Assembly (NCBI GenBank): GCA_949128115.1
Contig: OX421964.1
Span: 32,914,177 to 32,978,176 of the forward strand
Direction: 5' to 3'
Source of the DNA: Anaspis maculata
Taxonomy: Eukaryota; Arthropoda; Insecta; Coleoptera; Scraptiidae
DNA length: 64,000 nt
A model generated the notes under the pieces. The model had not been told where the DNA came from and did not search any database. It saw only the letters and a list, made by a program, of their open reading frames with translations. The position numbers and the translations under genes are program-made. Shown here piece by piece: positions 22,546-34,124 of this stretch; the stretch's first letter is position 1, and the number at the start of each line of letters is the position of its first letter.

Positions 22546-23764
22546 CTATTTTTGACATTACGATATTGTTATTTGATTTGACTATCACCATATCAGGATT
22601 TATCGCTCACCGTCAGTTCCACAAAAAAGATGATCAGCGATCAAGGCTGATTGCAGATCAACTGGACTTTTTCCTGCTGAATGCGAGCGATTAACCACAA
22701 AAAATGCCTGAAATCTGTACTAGACCCATTATCTTTTCATTATTGAGGGATAAACCAGCATTTCCATTGATCAGTCAGCTACAAATTGACAAACAAAATC
22801 GCGAATCAAGTAATCTCGTATTATCTTTTTTTTTTTGGAACCCACGGTCAGTTTTGAAAAGCAAGGCTTTTTTGCGATACCTTGTATTTAATTATTGTAA
22901 TATAATTAGTAAATGTAGAAGACTAAAGAATAGGTTGAACAAATCAGCTTAAATAAAAAATCTTCAAGAATTTGGAAGTGCTCCCAGAATGCTGGCTGCG
23001 TTTCTTTTCCAGTTTTTACTTTTTAGTTGGTAGCACTGCCACACAATTGAAAAACCAAACTACAGGCATAACACAGTTGAAAAAGCTGAACACAAAAATG
23101 CAAAAAATATAAGGTGTTCCATTTTAAAAAAATTGACCATGACCATGACTCATCAAACCATGTAATTTTTTTCTTACATCTTTTTTTCTACCTTGAACGG
23201 TAAGGCCGCTATGGGATAATTACGCTATGATGGACCACCCTGTGCAGACGAGAAGACATTAAAAATGAACTACTTGGACCTTTGGGATCCTATTTCGTAA
23301 AGCTCCCAATTTCAAATTCAATAACCTAATTTTGTTCAAATAGTTTCATTTCGGCAAAGAGGATGTGAAGCCGCGCATGCGCAGTAATAATTTGAGAAAC
23401 CTTCCATCATTTTTCTCAAACGTAAATTTCATCTGCAGTTTTTTCATTTCCCTATTTTCAACAATTGCAATGTAAAGTAAATCTTTAGGGAACCGCTGAA
23501 GCTCGAGGGCTCTGGGATAAAGTCCCCACCGAGCTCCCCACCTTGCTCTATGATAGCTAGCTCCATTGCTCGAAGCGCTCACTTGACACAGCTCGTTGAA
23601 ACGCTTTAATCCTCATATAGCTTGATTCTTGCTTTGACACGCCTGTCGTAATAGTGGTATAAAGTCGCCAGAATGCAGTGGTTTTTGTAGTGACATTTTG
23701 CCAGATTTTCACAGTTTTGAGGATCTAAATTATTTTGACAAATTTTTTTTGAAGGCATTGCTAC
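22546..23764. other. No recognisable gene
   Basis: AT-rich DNA. A CACCCTGTGCAG word near 23228 may be an eroded ACAGGGTG end. Short frames only. Confidence 0.35.
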
Positions 23765-24483
23765 TAGACCAAGAGCTAGCAACGTTTTATTTACCTCATA
23801 AGCAAAATGCGGTTTGACTTCTGGGGCATGTAGAGATTATGATGGGCTTTCATAAAATCTTTGTCTTATGAAAAACACCCCTTGCTTTCTCACAAGACAA
23901 GCAAAGAAATGTGCCATTTGACAGCAGTATTCAACAGCGGATTTTTTGGGGTTCTTAATCGATATAAATATCAATTTTATCAGGAATGGATAGATTGAAC
24001 TATCTTTCAACTAAATTGAATAGGACCGAATCTCGTAATGTATTAAAAACCACCAAAAACCAGACTTTCTCAACTGGCATGTTCAAGCTAGTAGGCTAGG
24101 CCGAGCTGTTTGATCGCATTTGATGGCCGATTCTCGAATCACGCCTACTAGAAAAACCGGTGCCAACTTCCGTCCGCTTGGGAATCTGGTTTTTGGTAGT
24201 TTCTAATACATTTCCGTGTCTTTTTCATTCAATTTAGTTGAAAGATAGTTCAACCTATCCATTCCTGATAAAATTGATATCTATATCGATTTAGAACTCC
24301 AGAAAATCCGCTGTTGAATACTGCTGTCAAATGGCACATTTCTTTGCTTGTCTTGTGAGAAAGCAAGGGGTGTTTTTCATAAGACAAAGATTTTATGGGA
24401 GCCCATCATAATCTCTACATGCCCCAGAAGTCAAACCGCATTTTGCTTATGAGGTAAATAAAACGTTGCTAGCTCTTGGTCTA
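23765..24483. mobile_element. Foldback element, TAG...CTA ends, TAC target duplication
   Basis: The ends TAGACCAAGAGCTAGCAACG and its complement flank two ~330-bp arms that are nearly identical when reversed (shared GGCACATTTCTTTGCTTGTC). They enclose a loop of about 90 bp around 24080-24170. TAC precedes the left TAG (23762-23764) and follows the right CTA (24484-24486). No coding sequence. Confidence 0.85.
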
Positions 24484-25529
24484 TACAGGTTTTAATCTTT
24501 TTTGCTAACATTTTACAGATTTTAGTAATTGCAAGTATTATAAAATTATGAAATGGTCACCGTTATGGCGTTATGCGAGAAGTTCCCTTTACAAGAGGTA
24601 ATTCGTTCGATCGTCGTTCCCGAGTTAGGCCTACTCTCGGGAGTCTCGGGCCTACTGTACGCCATTTCATCGGATTATTTATTGCGGAAAAGTATGGAAC
24701 GTTTGCAGAATTTTCAGAATGCTGCACCTGGAAAATATAAACCTTCCACTGCAGTGCCATCCACATCAGAACCTGGAGAGCTCTTCAATGAAAAATCTTT
24801 CCGCTATATCGGCGCTAAGTCATGTCAATCTTATTGGTGTTGTGGAACCCGGTGGGCCATTTATCCAGAGGTGATAACTTAATGGCTATCTGGCGGAAGA
24901 TCGCCGTATGGGAAACTTCCAGGACCAGCCAGCCCAGCCAGCCAGGCGGGATCTATCTCCCCACCGGAAGCCATTTACTACACCACGGAACACCAATAGG
25001 TATCTATCATTAGCCTCCGGGCAGTTGATTCATGGAACAAACGTGATTGCTACCGATCATCTCTATTAATTATTCAGGGGTGTGATTTATTCGCCCTGCT
25101 TGCTCCCGTTATTCGAACGTAAGTTGATTGGAATCTGCAATTATATCCTGATGGTGTTGCCGTGTAGGTGTGCTCTCCAAATCCTTCATTCGAAATAGGA
25201 TTAAACAGGAGGCGCGCGACACGCTTTCAATACAAAATTTGTACATGCATTAGCCTTTAAACTGATTTTTAAGTCTAGACACTCCATTTAAGCGATTAGT
25301 ATACATTTTCAGTACCATAGTGTAGGAGGTTAAATAGTATTTTGCAATTGGCAAACAGACAAAATAATTCTCTTCCCTACGATCACATATTATGAAACTG
25401 ATGAATCACACGTTAAAGGAGGCTGGAAAGCTGTCAGACACGCGTTTGTTAGAAAACCATATCGCAACTAGTGGCTTTCGTCTTCCATATTATAAACTCA
25501 TGTTAAAATGTTTTGAGCAATAAAATGAG
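24484..25529. other. Unassigned, unique-looking DNA
   Basis: A frame at 24553-24882 does not resemble a family I know. A CAGCCAGCCCAGCCAGCCAG microsatellite-like run lies near 24923. The rest is mixed AT-rich sequence without repeat partners in the window. Confidence 0.35.
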
Positions 25530-26420
25530 GAACGATTCCAAGGCCGCAGCTTTTGAACTGCTCACACTATAGCGAGGAATTCTCTCTCAGCAGTGTTGAA
25601 CCCTCTTTCAGCTTGAGTAAGAGATCAACTCCGATAAGAGACCACCATGTCGTCTCTTTCGGGTTTAAGCTAGGTAAGGTCAGCGGTAGCGCCAATACTA
25701 AATCTAGATGCATTTGTTTGGATGTGGAAGTTCTTGGTGTAATCAGGACAGCTAAGAATCGGAGAAGCGGCCAGCAGTTCATTCATCTTCTTGGATGATT
25801 TCTCACACTCAGAGGTCCAGTCCAACGTTTTGTTTTTCTTGATAATCAACTATGTGCAAATTCCGAAACAAATCGTATCGAGAAAAAATCCCCATCACCC
25901 TTCAAGCTTCTGTGACCAGTCATGCAGTCGTGGCCTAGGCAACCGCAACATCGATTTGATCTTGTCCGGAATCAGGATTAACTATCTAGTTTTTTTCTGT
26001 TGAGGACACATCCAAAATATTTAATTTTTGGCCGATAGCATTGACCGTTGCTCCAGCTGCCGGTCACGTTACTAGCTTTTTTCAATTCATAATAGACAAT
26101 TTCCAAAATGCCAAAATTTCCAAAATCTCAAAGGTACCGTTGAAATGTCTGAGTGACAATTACCACGTCACACGTCGTCGAGGTACACGAAGACGTGCTG
26201 TTCAAGCTCCACACACAAAATCCATCCATCAAACGTTGCAATGTTGCCGGCGGCGTATGCAGCCTAAAGGGCATCCTTCAAAATTGATACAGTCCCCGGT
26301 TAGGTACTATGAAAGCTGCTGTTGCACCCGATTCTCTTTCAGCTGGCTCAAACTAAATTTTGTTTTGTAATTGCAGGAAGTCCAATTCATCAAGCACAAG
26401 GGGAAATGATGCCAAGTAGC
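25530..26420 (-). pseudogene. Ty3/gypsy pol fragment (reverse transcriptase + RNase H start), decayed
   Basis: The minus strand can be followed through several frames. Near 26330 it reads ATAAFIVPNRGLYQF, then RMPFRLHTPPATLQRLMD. The catalytic YLDD box is at 26174-26185, within QHVFVYLDDV, followed by IVTQTFQRYL. After a gap come LDWTSECEKS (about 25830) and SPILSCPDYTKNFHIQTNAS, the RNase H entry with N in place of the usual catalytic D. The fragment ends with LTQAERGFNTAEREFLAIV. This order is that of a Ty3/gypsy polyprotein. At least four in-frame stops and several frameshifts make it non-functional. Protease, integrase and LTRs are not seen next to it. Orientation is opposite to the LTR-like remnant at 33.1 kb, so the two are unlikely to be one element. 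Confidence 0.85.
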
Positions 26421-26607
26421 TGAAAATTGAAGGAACGACGTTCAAAGGTAGGACTTTTTATTTATCTCTTGCGCAAAATCGCAGTAAATCCCCTAGGAAC
26501 TAGTTTTTTTTTCTAGTTGCGGTTATCATCGAAAAGGGACCCCAGTAGGTGTTTTTGTAACACCCTCGTATTATTATTGATATCCTGTACTCAATTGCGC
26601 GTATTCA

Positions 26608-27537
26608 TATCCCACTTTTAAGCCACATTTAGCATGCCTCTAACAAAAAGCGCTCGGCTACCTGATAAAACCGGTCGTATTCATAGGCCACCTTTTACGT
26701 CCTGTTAGGGCCCATCTAACTAAAGGGGGTGTTGATTTGGCAACGTTGTGAAATGTACTCAAAACTACCTACCCGAAGGTGGACGCAGGTAGGCAAGAAC
26801 CCCAAGCCGCTTTCGTTTTGCGCCGGGAGCCGCTCCGGGTAGATCACTAGATAGAGTAAGTAGATACATACACCAATCACGGCCCAGCTGGATCTGTTTT
26901 TTTTTGTCTAGTGATTTACCCCGAGCAGCTCCGCCTAGCAAAACGGAAGTGCTGGCAACTCTTGCTACATTGGTGTACTGCGGATTGCATAAAACCTCGC
27001 AAAAAACTTTCAGGGAGTTTCTTCCACAGTTTCAAGAATAGCGGCCTGGATCTCTTAACTTAACAAGTGAACACCTGTTTCGACTGTTTTGTGCAAGTCG
27101 TCCCCGCCTTGAGTACAGTAGATAGTAAAGGAGTATGACCGAAAGGGACATCCAGAGCATTGCGCACTTCCTGCATTTCGGCGGCATGCTTCATTAATTC
27201 AATTAAATCAATATTTTAGAAAGAAAATGTGATTTTCGTCACACTTCCCAAGAACACACGGCACAGTTTGTAGGTTAAATGGACTCAAAACACGCCTGTT
27301 GGCACATTTGGATCCCATCTAACTTGACGCATGCGTGAGACCATCCAAAATCGCTTAAAGCCACGTAAAAGAGACATATGAATAGACGCGTCTCTAAACA
27401 TCCCCTTTTAAGATGACTTTAGAGACGCCTGTTCAAAGTGATGATAGAGGCGCGCTAAAACCACGTATGAATACGGAAATGTTAGAGGCGCATCTTTAAA
27501 ACCGCTTCTAACGCTAAAAGGGGGATATGAATACGGG
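26608..27537. mobile_element. ~0.93-kb element with GCGTATTCATA-type inverted ends
   Basis: CGCGTATTCATATCCCACTT at the left mirrors GGGGGATATGAATACGGG at the right, and several internal copies of GTATTCATA and AGAGGCGC words occur near both ends. An inner hairpin (about 26807-26955) pairs CCGTTTTGCTAGGCGGAGC-like arms. No transposase. The target duplication is not clear, so the class is unknown. Confidence 0.6.
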
Positions 27538-28534
27538 CCAATACATCTTGACTAACGTGCAGAATGGAAATTTCCGCATTGGTGTGCACTCTTGGGCAAA
27601 AGTTAAGGACCACTTTTTTAAATGTGCATAACTTACAAACGCTTTTTTCAATGTTGATGAAATTTTTGCACAGAGATGGTCTAATGTATTGTGAATACAA
27701 GTGTGACGTGGTGCACTTATCTCTCTTATTATGTGACGTTGCTTTGCATAAATGCATCATTTTTACTGGAATCAAAGCATTGAATTTTGAACTAAATGGA
27801 GGTGAATTCAATAAAAAACGTTTGGTTTGCTTCGTTGAAATGTGCTTAAACATGTTGTAACGTAATTTTTTCCACTTAGTTTCATTTTATAATTGCTTAT
27901 GCGGAGCTAACGTTTTGTGTCACCCTGTATCCTTTTGTAGTATCCTGTCTTCTAAACTACGCACAAATCAATACGTCGTTCCAAAAAAATTGACCTTTTT
28001 CAATTTGATGTAAATTTAAATAACTGCAATGAATTTGCATTCTGTTTGAAGTGTCTGTTGACCTGATCCTTTGGCTATCAGTCCGTGGTTTTGCAAGACA
28101 CTAGATAATCCACATAAATTTTGTACAGGGTGCTCAATAAAACAGTGCAAAATTTCTGAAACGTCATGAAGCTCCCGTTCGAAAAAGATTTTTTTCTCTT
28201 GAATTTTTACCACAAAGAAGACGAGGTAGGCCTTGAAGTACAGGATGGTGCTTGGATTATCTGCTTATCTCCTTTATTTACAGGGTGAGCACACAAAAAT
28301 TATCTTTTTGGTTTTGCATGGATAACTTTTTTCCTCGTTGACCGATTTTGAAAATTTGCGGCTCATATTAAAGCTAAGACTATAGGTAAACAGACTTTAT
28401 AATCAGAATTGACTTCAGACAAACATTCAGAGCCAAGGGTTCAATGAAATGTGACCCAAATTCAAAACGCCGTCGATAGCCCGTTTAGAAAAAGGATTTG
28501 CTAATAGCCACGTTTCTTCCGAATAGATAGTTTA
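27538..28534. other. Eroded element ends, no gene
   Basis: GGGCAAAAGTTAAGGACCA near 27594 and CACCCTGTATCC near 27921 resemble Tc1/mariner-type ends, and ACAGGGTGCTCAATAAA (28127) and TACAGGGTGAGCAC (28280) are further ACAGGGTG ends. None has a clear partner. No protein is recognised. Confidence 0.45.
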
Positions 28535-28840
28535 TTCTGAATACATTATGGTCTTTGTTCTTGTCCTAGCCAAGAATTGTGTAGGTGGAGGAATTCATTT
28601 ACAACTGCATGGTCAAGGAAGAGAAACAGTCCCTTATTCACCTGAAATTGGTCGTAACCAACACTACGAAAATGAAAACAATGAGTTTCATTACTCATTG
28701 TTTTGATATTTGTAGTCTTGGTTACGACCAATTTAAGGTGACCAAGGGGCTGTTTTTCCTTCTTGAACATGCAGTTGTAATTGGATTCCTTCACCTACAA
28801 TTTTTGGCTAGGACAAGCTAGAAAAACCTCAATGTATTTA
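28535..28840. repeat. 306-bp palindrome
   Basis: The arms TTTATTCTGAATACATT and AATGTATTTAGAATAAA enclose paired segments (TTGTCCTAGCCAAGAATTGT with its complement; AATTGGTCGTAACCAA with its complement). The loop is only about 10 bp near 28690. No coding sequence and no target duplication assigned. Confidence 0.75.
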
Positions 28841-29669
28841 GAATAAATGATTTCTTCTTTATTTTACTTGATTTTTGTCGTTTCTTGGGTTTTTCATCAA
28901 GTGAGAGTTTCTTTGATTGGATAAAAACTTTTTATCTAAGAAAGCAGAGAGTCGCTAATTTGGCTCGATAAAATTATATTTTCAACTTGTAACTTTTTAT
29001 CTAAACTGGGAGCAAGGCTACCAGTCCAGACAGAGTTTTCATTGCTCGTGGCCAGTCGTTTTTCGTGTAGAGCGGTCGTGGGTCCGCGGTGAGATCTTAC
29101 GTTTCTATTTTTTTTCCATGGGGCGCCAACCGAGGTTAGGTAGACGGCTCCAAACTTCTCGGCCAAGTCCATATAGAGCGAAACACCCGGTTTGTACGCT
29201 CAACTCCAAACACGATTGATGGTTTTTTTTAGTGGAAAGTGGCTACAACTGACAGGAGCTGAAATTGTAAAAATTATTAGATAAAAAAAAGAAGTACCTT
29301 TTACGAGGAATAGATGTGTTTACTAATAGAAAATTTACTGATGTTACAATCTGTGTTATTAAATGAAAACTTGGTACACAAGAAAAACACTCGTGAAGCG
29401 AAATGCAGCAAAAACTATGGTGCGACTATACACCCACAACAAAATTAGTACCCGTGGCTAATCCCTTCGAAACCTAGTTAAAAGGACGCGACTTTCGCCC
29501 TGAAATTGATTTCGCGGTCAAACGACTAGGAGAGAACCTTATTTCTGTGCACAGATATATTTCTTCTCTATCCTAACGCATTCTGGCAAAACTCTGTTGC
29601 CTCACTTAATTCCGTGTAATAAAATCAACAAAGGGGGCACCTCAAAATACTTGACTTCGTCAAGGATAT
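28841..29669. other. Unassigned DNA
   Basis: No repeat partner in the window. The stretch 29030-29170 is somewhat GC-richer but has no recognisable frame. Confidence 0.35.
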
Positions 29670-31877
29670 TAGTCCGGATGCTAGTTGCATAAAATGGAAT
29701 GAACCTTGCATTTTTTGATGAGAAGATGCCACTCGGTAAAAATGTTCTTTGCATCATACTCTTCCGATCCAGAAAGGTAGCCATCAGCGCCATCCATGCC
29801 GGCAGCGTATACAGGGTGAAACAGAAAAAAAAAGTTGAAAAAATATATTTGAATAACTGAAGCATGTGGAGACGTCCAATTTACCACATACATCAACTGT
29901 TTTATGCTCATGAAGGCACAGTAAACCGTTCTTGATTACCTTGAACCATCTTTGAAATATAGGGGAAAAACAGAAAAAAAAACAAAAACACTCTTTTTTC
30001 CATAAATAAGTGATTCTTAGAGATATTGACACAATACTTGGCATTTGTACTAAAAGTAATGTGAGAAATGATATGAGTTGGGTAACCAATTTCTAAGCCA
30101 ACTATTTCCAGAAATACGATTGTCAACTTTTTTTTTCCTCTTGAGCACCATCTTGAATCTGCCCTGTGAGGCATCGTTGAAAAAGTGATCGGCTATTATA
30201 ATAATGGTAGCATGGAATCATTGCATCGCAGAAACAACCTCCTCATCATAATTTAGTGACCTCTTCGGCGGGAAAGAATTGCCATTCACGTATTTTCTGG
30301 CTCTTCCAAGCTTTAGTGCTCATGATGGCATTTGCAACATCTGAAATGATGAAATATGTTACGCATTATGAACCGTGATGTACTTTGAGGTAGCCCCCAA
30401 GTTTTGCAATCATCAATTGAAAGGTTTGTTCTCAAAAGCTGTTTGAACAAAATTTGTTTAATTTTTTTATGGAAAATTCAAAATATTGTATCTTCCACCC
30501 TTATTTGATCCCTCGTTGAGGAAAGCCTGAAACCGAAAGTCTCCAAAATTTTCATGCTAATGGTTCACTGAGAACTGCTCTTCAATGTGTAGTTGTCAAA
30601 ATCTGCATAGTTGCGTTCAGATTCTAGACAGAGAGCGACAAAGAAGTTCATGCAGTGGAAAAAGACACAGCTTTCAATGCAACGGAAAAATCCTGGAAAT
30701 GTCCCTTTTAGATAGGCTTCCCGCAATACACAGGTTCTGTGAGACTCTCAAGCGTGGGTAAAAGGCTTGAAACATTACTAACTTAAGGCTCTAACAGTGT
30801 ACCAAATTGCACATTTATGTTATGAAAAGCAAGGTCTCCAGGCTGCTTTCAGTCTAGCTCTGGACTAGTTTTTTCTCGACTGTAATTTATGTCTTTTTTC
30901 ACTGCATGAACTTCTTTGTCGCTCTTTGTCTGAAATCTGAACGCCACTATGCAATTTTTGACAACTAAACATTGAAGAGCACTTCCCACTGAACCATTAT
31001 CATGAAAAATTCGGAGACTTTCGGTTTCAGGCTATCCTCAGTGAGGGATCAAGTGAGGGTGAGAGACCCAATATTTTGTATTTTTCATAAAAAAAACGAC
31101 ACAAATTTTGTTCAAACAGCTTTTAAGAACAAACCTCTTAATTGATGACGGTGAAACTTGGTAGGTTACCTCAAAGTACATCAAGGTTCATAATGCGTAA
31201 TATATTTTACCATTCCAGGTGTTGCAAATGCCATCATGAGCACTAAAGCTTTGAAGAGCCAAAAAATACGTGAATGACAATTCTTTTTCGCCGAAGAGGT
31301 CACTAAATTATGATGAGGAGGTTGTTTTTGCGATGCAATGATTCCATGTTACCATTATTTTAATAACCAATCACTTTTTCAACGATGCCTCACAGGGCAG
31401 ATTCAAGATGGTGCTCAAGAGGAAAAAAAAGTTGACAATCGTATTTCTGGAAATAGTTGGCTTAGAAATTGGCTACCCAGCTCATATTATTTCTAACATT
31501 ACTGTTGGTAGAAATACCAAGTATTGTGTCAATATCTCGAAGAATCACTTATTTATGGAAAAAAGAGTCGTTTGGTTTTTTCTCTGGTTTTCCCCTATAT
31601 TTCAAAGACGGTTCAAGGTAATCAAGAACAGTTTGTTGCGACTTCATAAGCATAAAATAGTTATTGTATGTTGTGAGTGACACGTCTCCACATGTTTGGG
31701 TTAATTAAATATAATTTTTCAACTTTTTTTTTCTGTATCACCCTGTATACGCCGCCGGCATGGATGGCGCTGATGGCTACCTTTCTGGATCGTAAGAGTA
31801 CGATGCAAAGAACATTTCCACCGAGTGGCAAATTCTCATCAAAAAATGCAAGGTACTTTCAACTAGCATCCGGACTA
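29670..31877. mobile_element. 2.2-kb foldback element, TAG...CTA ends, TAT target duplication
   Basis: The ends are TAGTCCGGATGCTAGTTG and CAACTAGCATCCGGACTA. The arms are about 1 kb, with the apex near 30700-30890. TAT borders both ends (29667-29669 and 31878-31880). Each arm holds a TATACAGGGTGA word (29809 and, inverted, 31738), so an ACAGGGTG-type unit was part of the sequence that became palindromic. Frames in the arms (for example 31408-31680) have no family resemblance. Arm divergence is a few percent plus small indels. Confidence 0.9.
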
Positions 31878-32719
31878 TATACATCACAGAACACAGGAAC
31901 TAATCGCAGGAGCAGCAGATGTCAAGGACCAGAAGGGCCGGTTGAGACGTCTCTGGATGGCAGCAGAAAATCTCTTTCTCGTGCAGCAATGCGACACGCG
32001 GTTACTGGCTGGAAGGTAGCACTCTGCCGGAATTGGTTGAAATGGCCTCCTGAAGGGAGACGGTTGAAACTGTTGTTGAACGCCTCCTGATAAGGGACGG
32101 TAGAAAAATGCTGTCTCAGGCGAAAGGCGGCGACGGTCTCTTCGTCGGGATTCCGGAGGATGAACCGCGAAACAGCTGGCCGATGACCCGCGGGGTCCCA
32201 GCTGACTTCGGCTTGCAGAAAACCGTAGCCTCAGAAATTCGTGGAGCAGAGCATGCTTACAGGGACGGCATTCGTAGCAGCATCGACGTTGACGGTGGGT
32301 ACTTTTCGAGTACACCCGCCATAAAACGGAGAAAGGACGGCACAGAAAAGGAAAACCCAAATGTCGGATGGTCGCGTTCTAAATCTGAATTAATTTGTTG
32401 TTTGAAACATACCTCTAACAGATGGTAATTATATCACTCGAGGGCGGCCATGCCGCTTCAAAACGAAGAGGTTTTCTCGCCTAAAATGGCGCTGTGGCTG
32501 CAAGATCAAGCGCCGATGCCACTCGCGACAAATTCTCACAGCCAAAAGAAAGACAAACTCCGGCCACCAGCACATGTGCCTCCCTCTGCCCCCTCTCCCA
32601 AACGACAGAGCTCTCTGACACTGCTCGCGCGAAGAATGAGCGGAGCCCTGCATCGAAAACAGTTTTCGATGGGCAGATTCTTGTATCCTCAGCGCTACCA
32701 CTCCTTTGACGATATTTAA
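31878..32719. other. GC-rich block, possible eroded coding DNA
   Basis: This is noticeably GC-richer than its surroundings and has overlapping frames on both strands. Plus-strand stretches such as RLRRLWMAAENLFLVQQCD (about 31935) and YRDGIRSSIDVDGGYF (about 32255) read like protein, but they are in different frames and I do not recognise a family. It may be the remains of a gag or a host exon. Confidence 0.3.
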
Positions 32720-33101
32720 ATTTCGGCCCCGAGGCGGCTCACCTGGTTATTGTTTTAATTCAAACACAAACTACAAATTTTCAATTCATTTGAAATGTAA
32801 TCGTTAAAAACTCAGCTGGGTTTTTGAATTTGCCTGGATTTGGATTATCGTTAGTTTAGTTGCCAGGCAAATCATACGCAGTGTTTGCGGATTTACGAGC
32901 GAGTGCTTTTAGCGAGTTCAGATATCGGCTTCAGACAATATTCATCGTTCAATAATCAGATATTTTCGGATTTGTATAGTTGTCTTTTGCTTTGAAATTA
33001 GTGTTAGTACCTGTGAGAATCGAACAAATCCGTGGCGCCTTTTTTTTATCTTTGAACCCAGCCTAGACCACTGGAAGCCTAGAAAGGGTGCGAGCGCTTT
33101 T

Positions 33102-33380
33102 GCTTGAGAGCACACAAACGATTGAACGTTTGGGGCGTGACAGATTGACGCCCAACGTGGGGCCTGAGGGGCTTGAGCATCTTCGTTTTGTTGTTCCACC
33201 ATGGCCTCGTTTGGGCTCTCTGCGCTTGTCATTACAACAGTCCCCTCGAAAGGGACCTGGTGTAAGGTTACTTAACGATGAACAATTCTTGTTTTGGTGT
33301 CCCGAATAGGTGGTGTCGTGGAATCGCCGTCCATTTTGACCTGAGAGAACTCAAACAATTGAGCGTTTGGGGCGTGACAA
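33102..33380 (+). mobile_element. LTR retrotransposon remnant: LTR end, primer-binding site, second LTR-end copy
   Basis: At 33131-33143 a block ends GTTTGGGGCGTGACA. It is followed at 33147 by TTGACGCCCAACGTGGGGCC, which matches with one change the primer-binding site complementary to the 3' end of insect tRNA-Lys(CTT). The 38 bp ending in GGGGCGTGACA occurs again at 33342-33379 without the primer-binding site. I read this as the 3' end of a 5' LTR with its leader, plus a second LTR-end copy. No gag or pol frame follows, and the LTR start could not be located (it would lie between about 32720 and 33000). Confidence 0.45.
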
Positions 33381-33891
33381 AGTATCATGCTTAGTTTGTT
33401 CATCGACATCTTTCATCTTCAATTTTCGACCCATCAATCTCTTCTTATGGCTTAAACAATGTATGAGGCACTACTTTCCGTTTGTGTTAAAAACCGTTCA
33501 TTCGTGTATTTATTGTGATTTTGCATCAACGTTTTGTAATGGTGGCTACTCCTGAGCCACAAAAATAAGAAATTCTCCATGCAGACTGTTACGAAAGAAC
33601 AAAAACAAGGATAAAAAGCTCACAAAAATATCAAAATCTTGAGCATTGACAAGAAAGAATTCATTAATTTCATCACATGCCGACAGAACACCTCTGCAGT
33701 GACCAAAGAAGAAATGATCAATTTCTTCAGTTCTTTTAAGGAGAAGACATTTGCGGAGTGTCGGTTGTCAAGAGACCAAGCGCACAAGCGATGAGTAACA
33801 ACCTTTATTAATCATATGTCCAGATGTCAATCGGTGTTTGTTTGGAACTCTGCAGTGTGAAAAACAGCTCAAATCAAAATGACATCCTCAA
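33381..33891. other. No recognisable feature
   Basis: AT-rich DNA with short frames only. Confidence 0.35.
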
Positions 33892-34124
33892 TTGGGGTTG
33901 TCGTTTTTCGTAATTGTACAGGGACTGGTCCAAAAGATTCCTGCCAACACCATTATTGAGCCACTTCCAAACGGAATCTTGGGTAAAATGCAATCTGCAT
34001 GAAATCGCTGCCCACGACGACATCGTACACGATCCCGCCAGTTGTTTCCTGTCAAGGAGAAACGTGTTTCACCTTTGTTGTTTTTGACCAGTCCGTGTAA
34101 AATTACGAAAAACGAGCAATCCCG
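33892..34124 (-). mobile_element. Tc1-like element remnant between inverted repeats
   Basis: TCGTTTTTCGTAATTGTACA with GGGACTGGTC at 33901-33930 is mirrored at 34086-34115. Between these arms lies a short piece of Tc1-type transposase on the minus strand. This resembles a MITE formed by deletion of a Tc1 element. The outer ends and the TA duplication are not certain. Confidence 0.55.
33930..34073 (-). pseudogene. Tc1-like transposase fragment (~48 aa)
   Basis: The minus-strand frame reads GETRFSLTGNNWRDRVRCRR, then GQRFHADCILPKIPFGSGS and IMVLAGI. This is the [ST]-D-E-[ST]-R-F-x-L ... R-V-x-R-R-x-G-x-R ... F-G-G-G-S-V-M-V-W block of Tc1 transposases, surrounding the second catalytic Asp, with the catalytic Asp lost (G-E-T instead of D-E-T). 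Only this block remains, so it cannot act as a transposase. The family pattern is cited from memory. Confidence 0.75.

Noticed and set aside
31408..32090. Two adjacent plus-strand frames near 31.4-32.1 kb
   Set aside because: The first lies in a foldback arm and is mirrored in the other arm with changes. The second crosses the end of the element.
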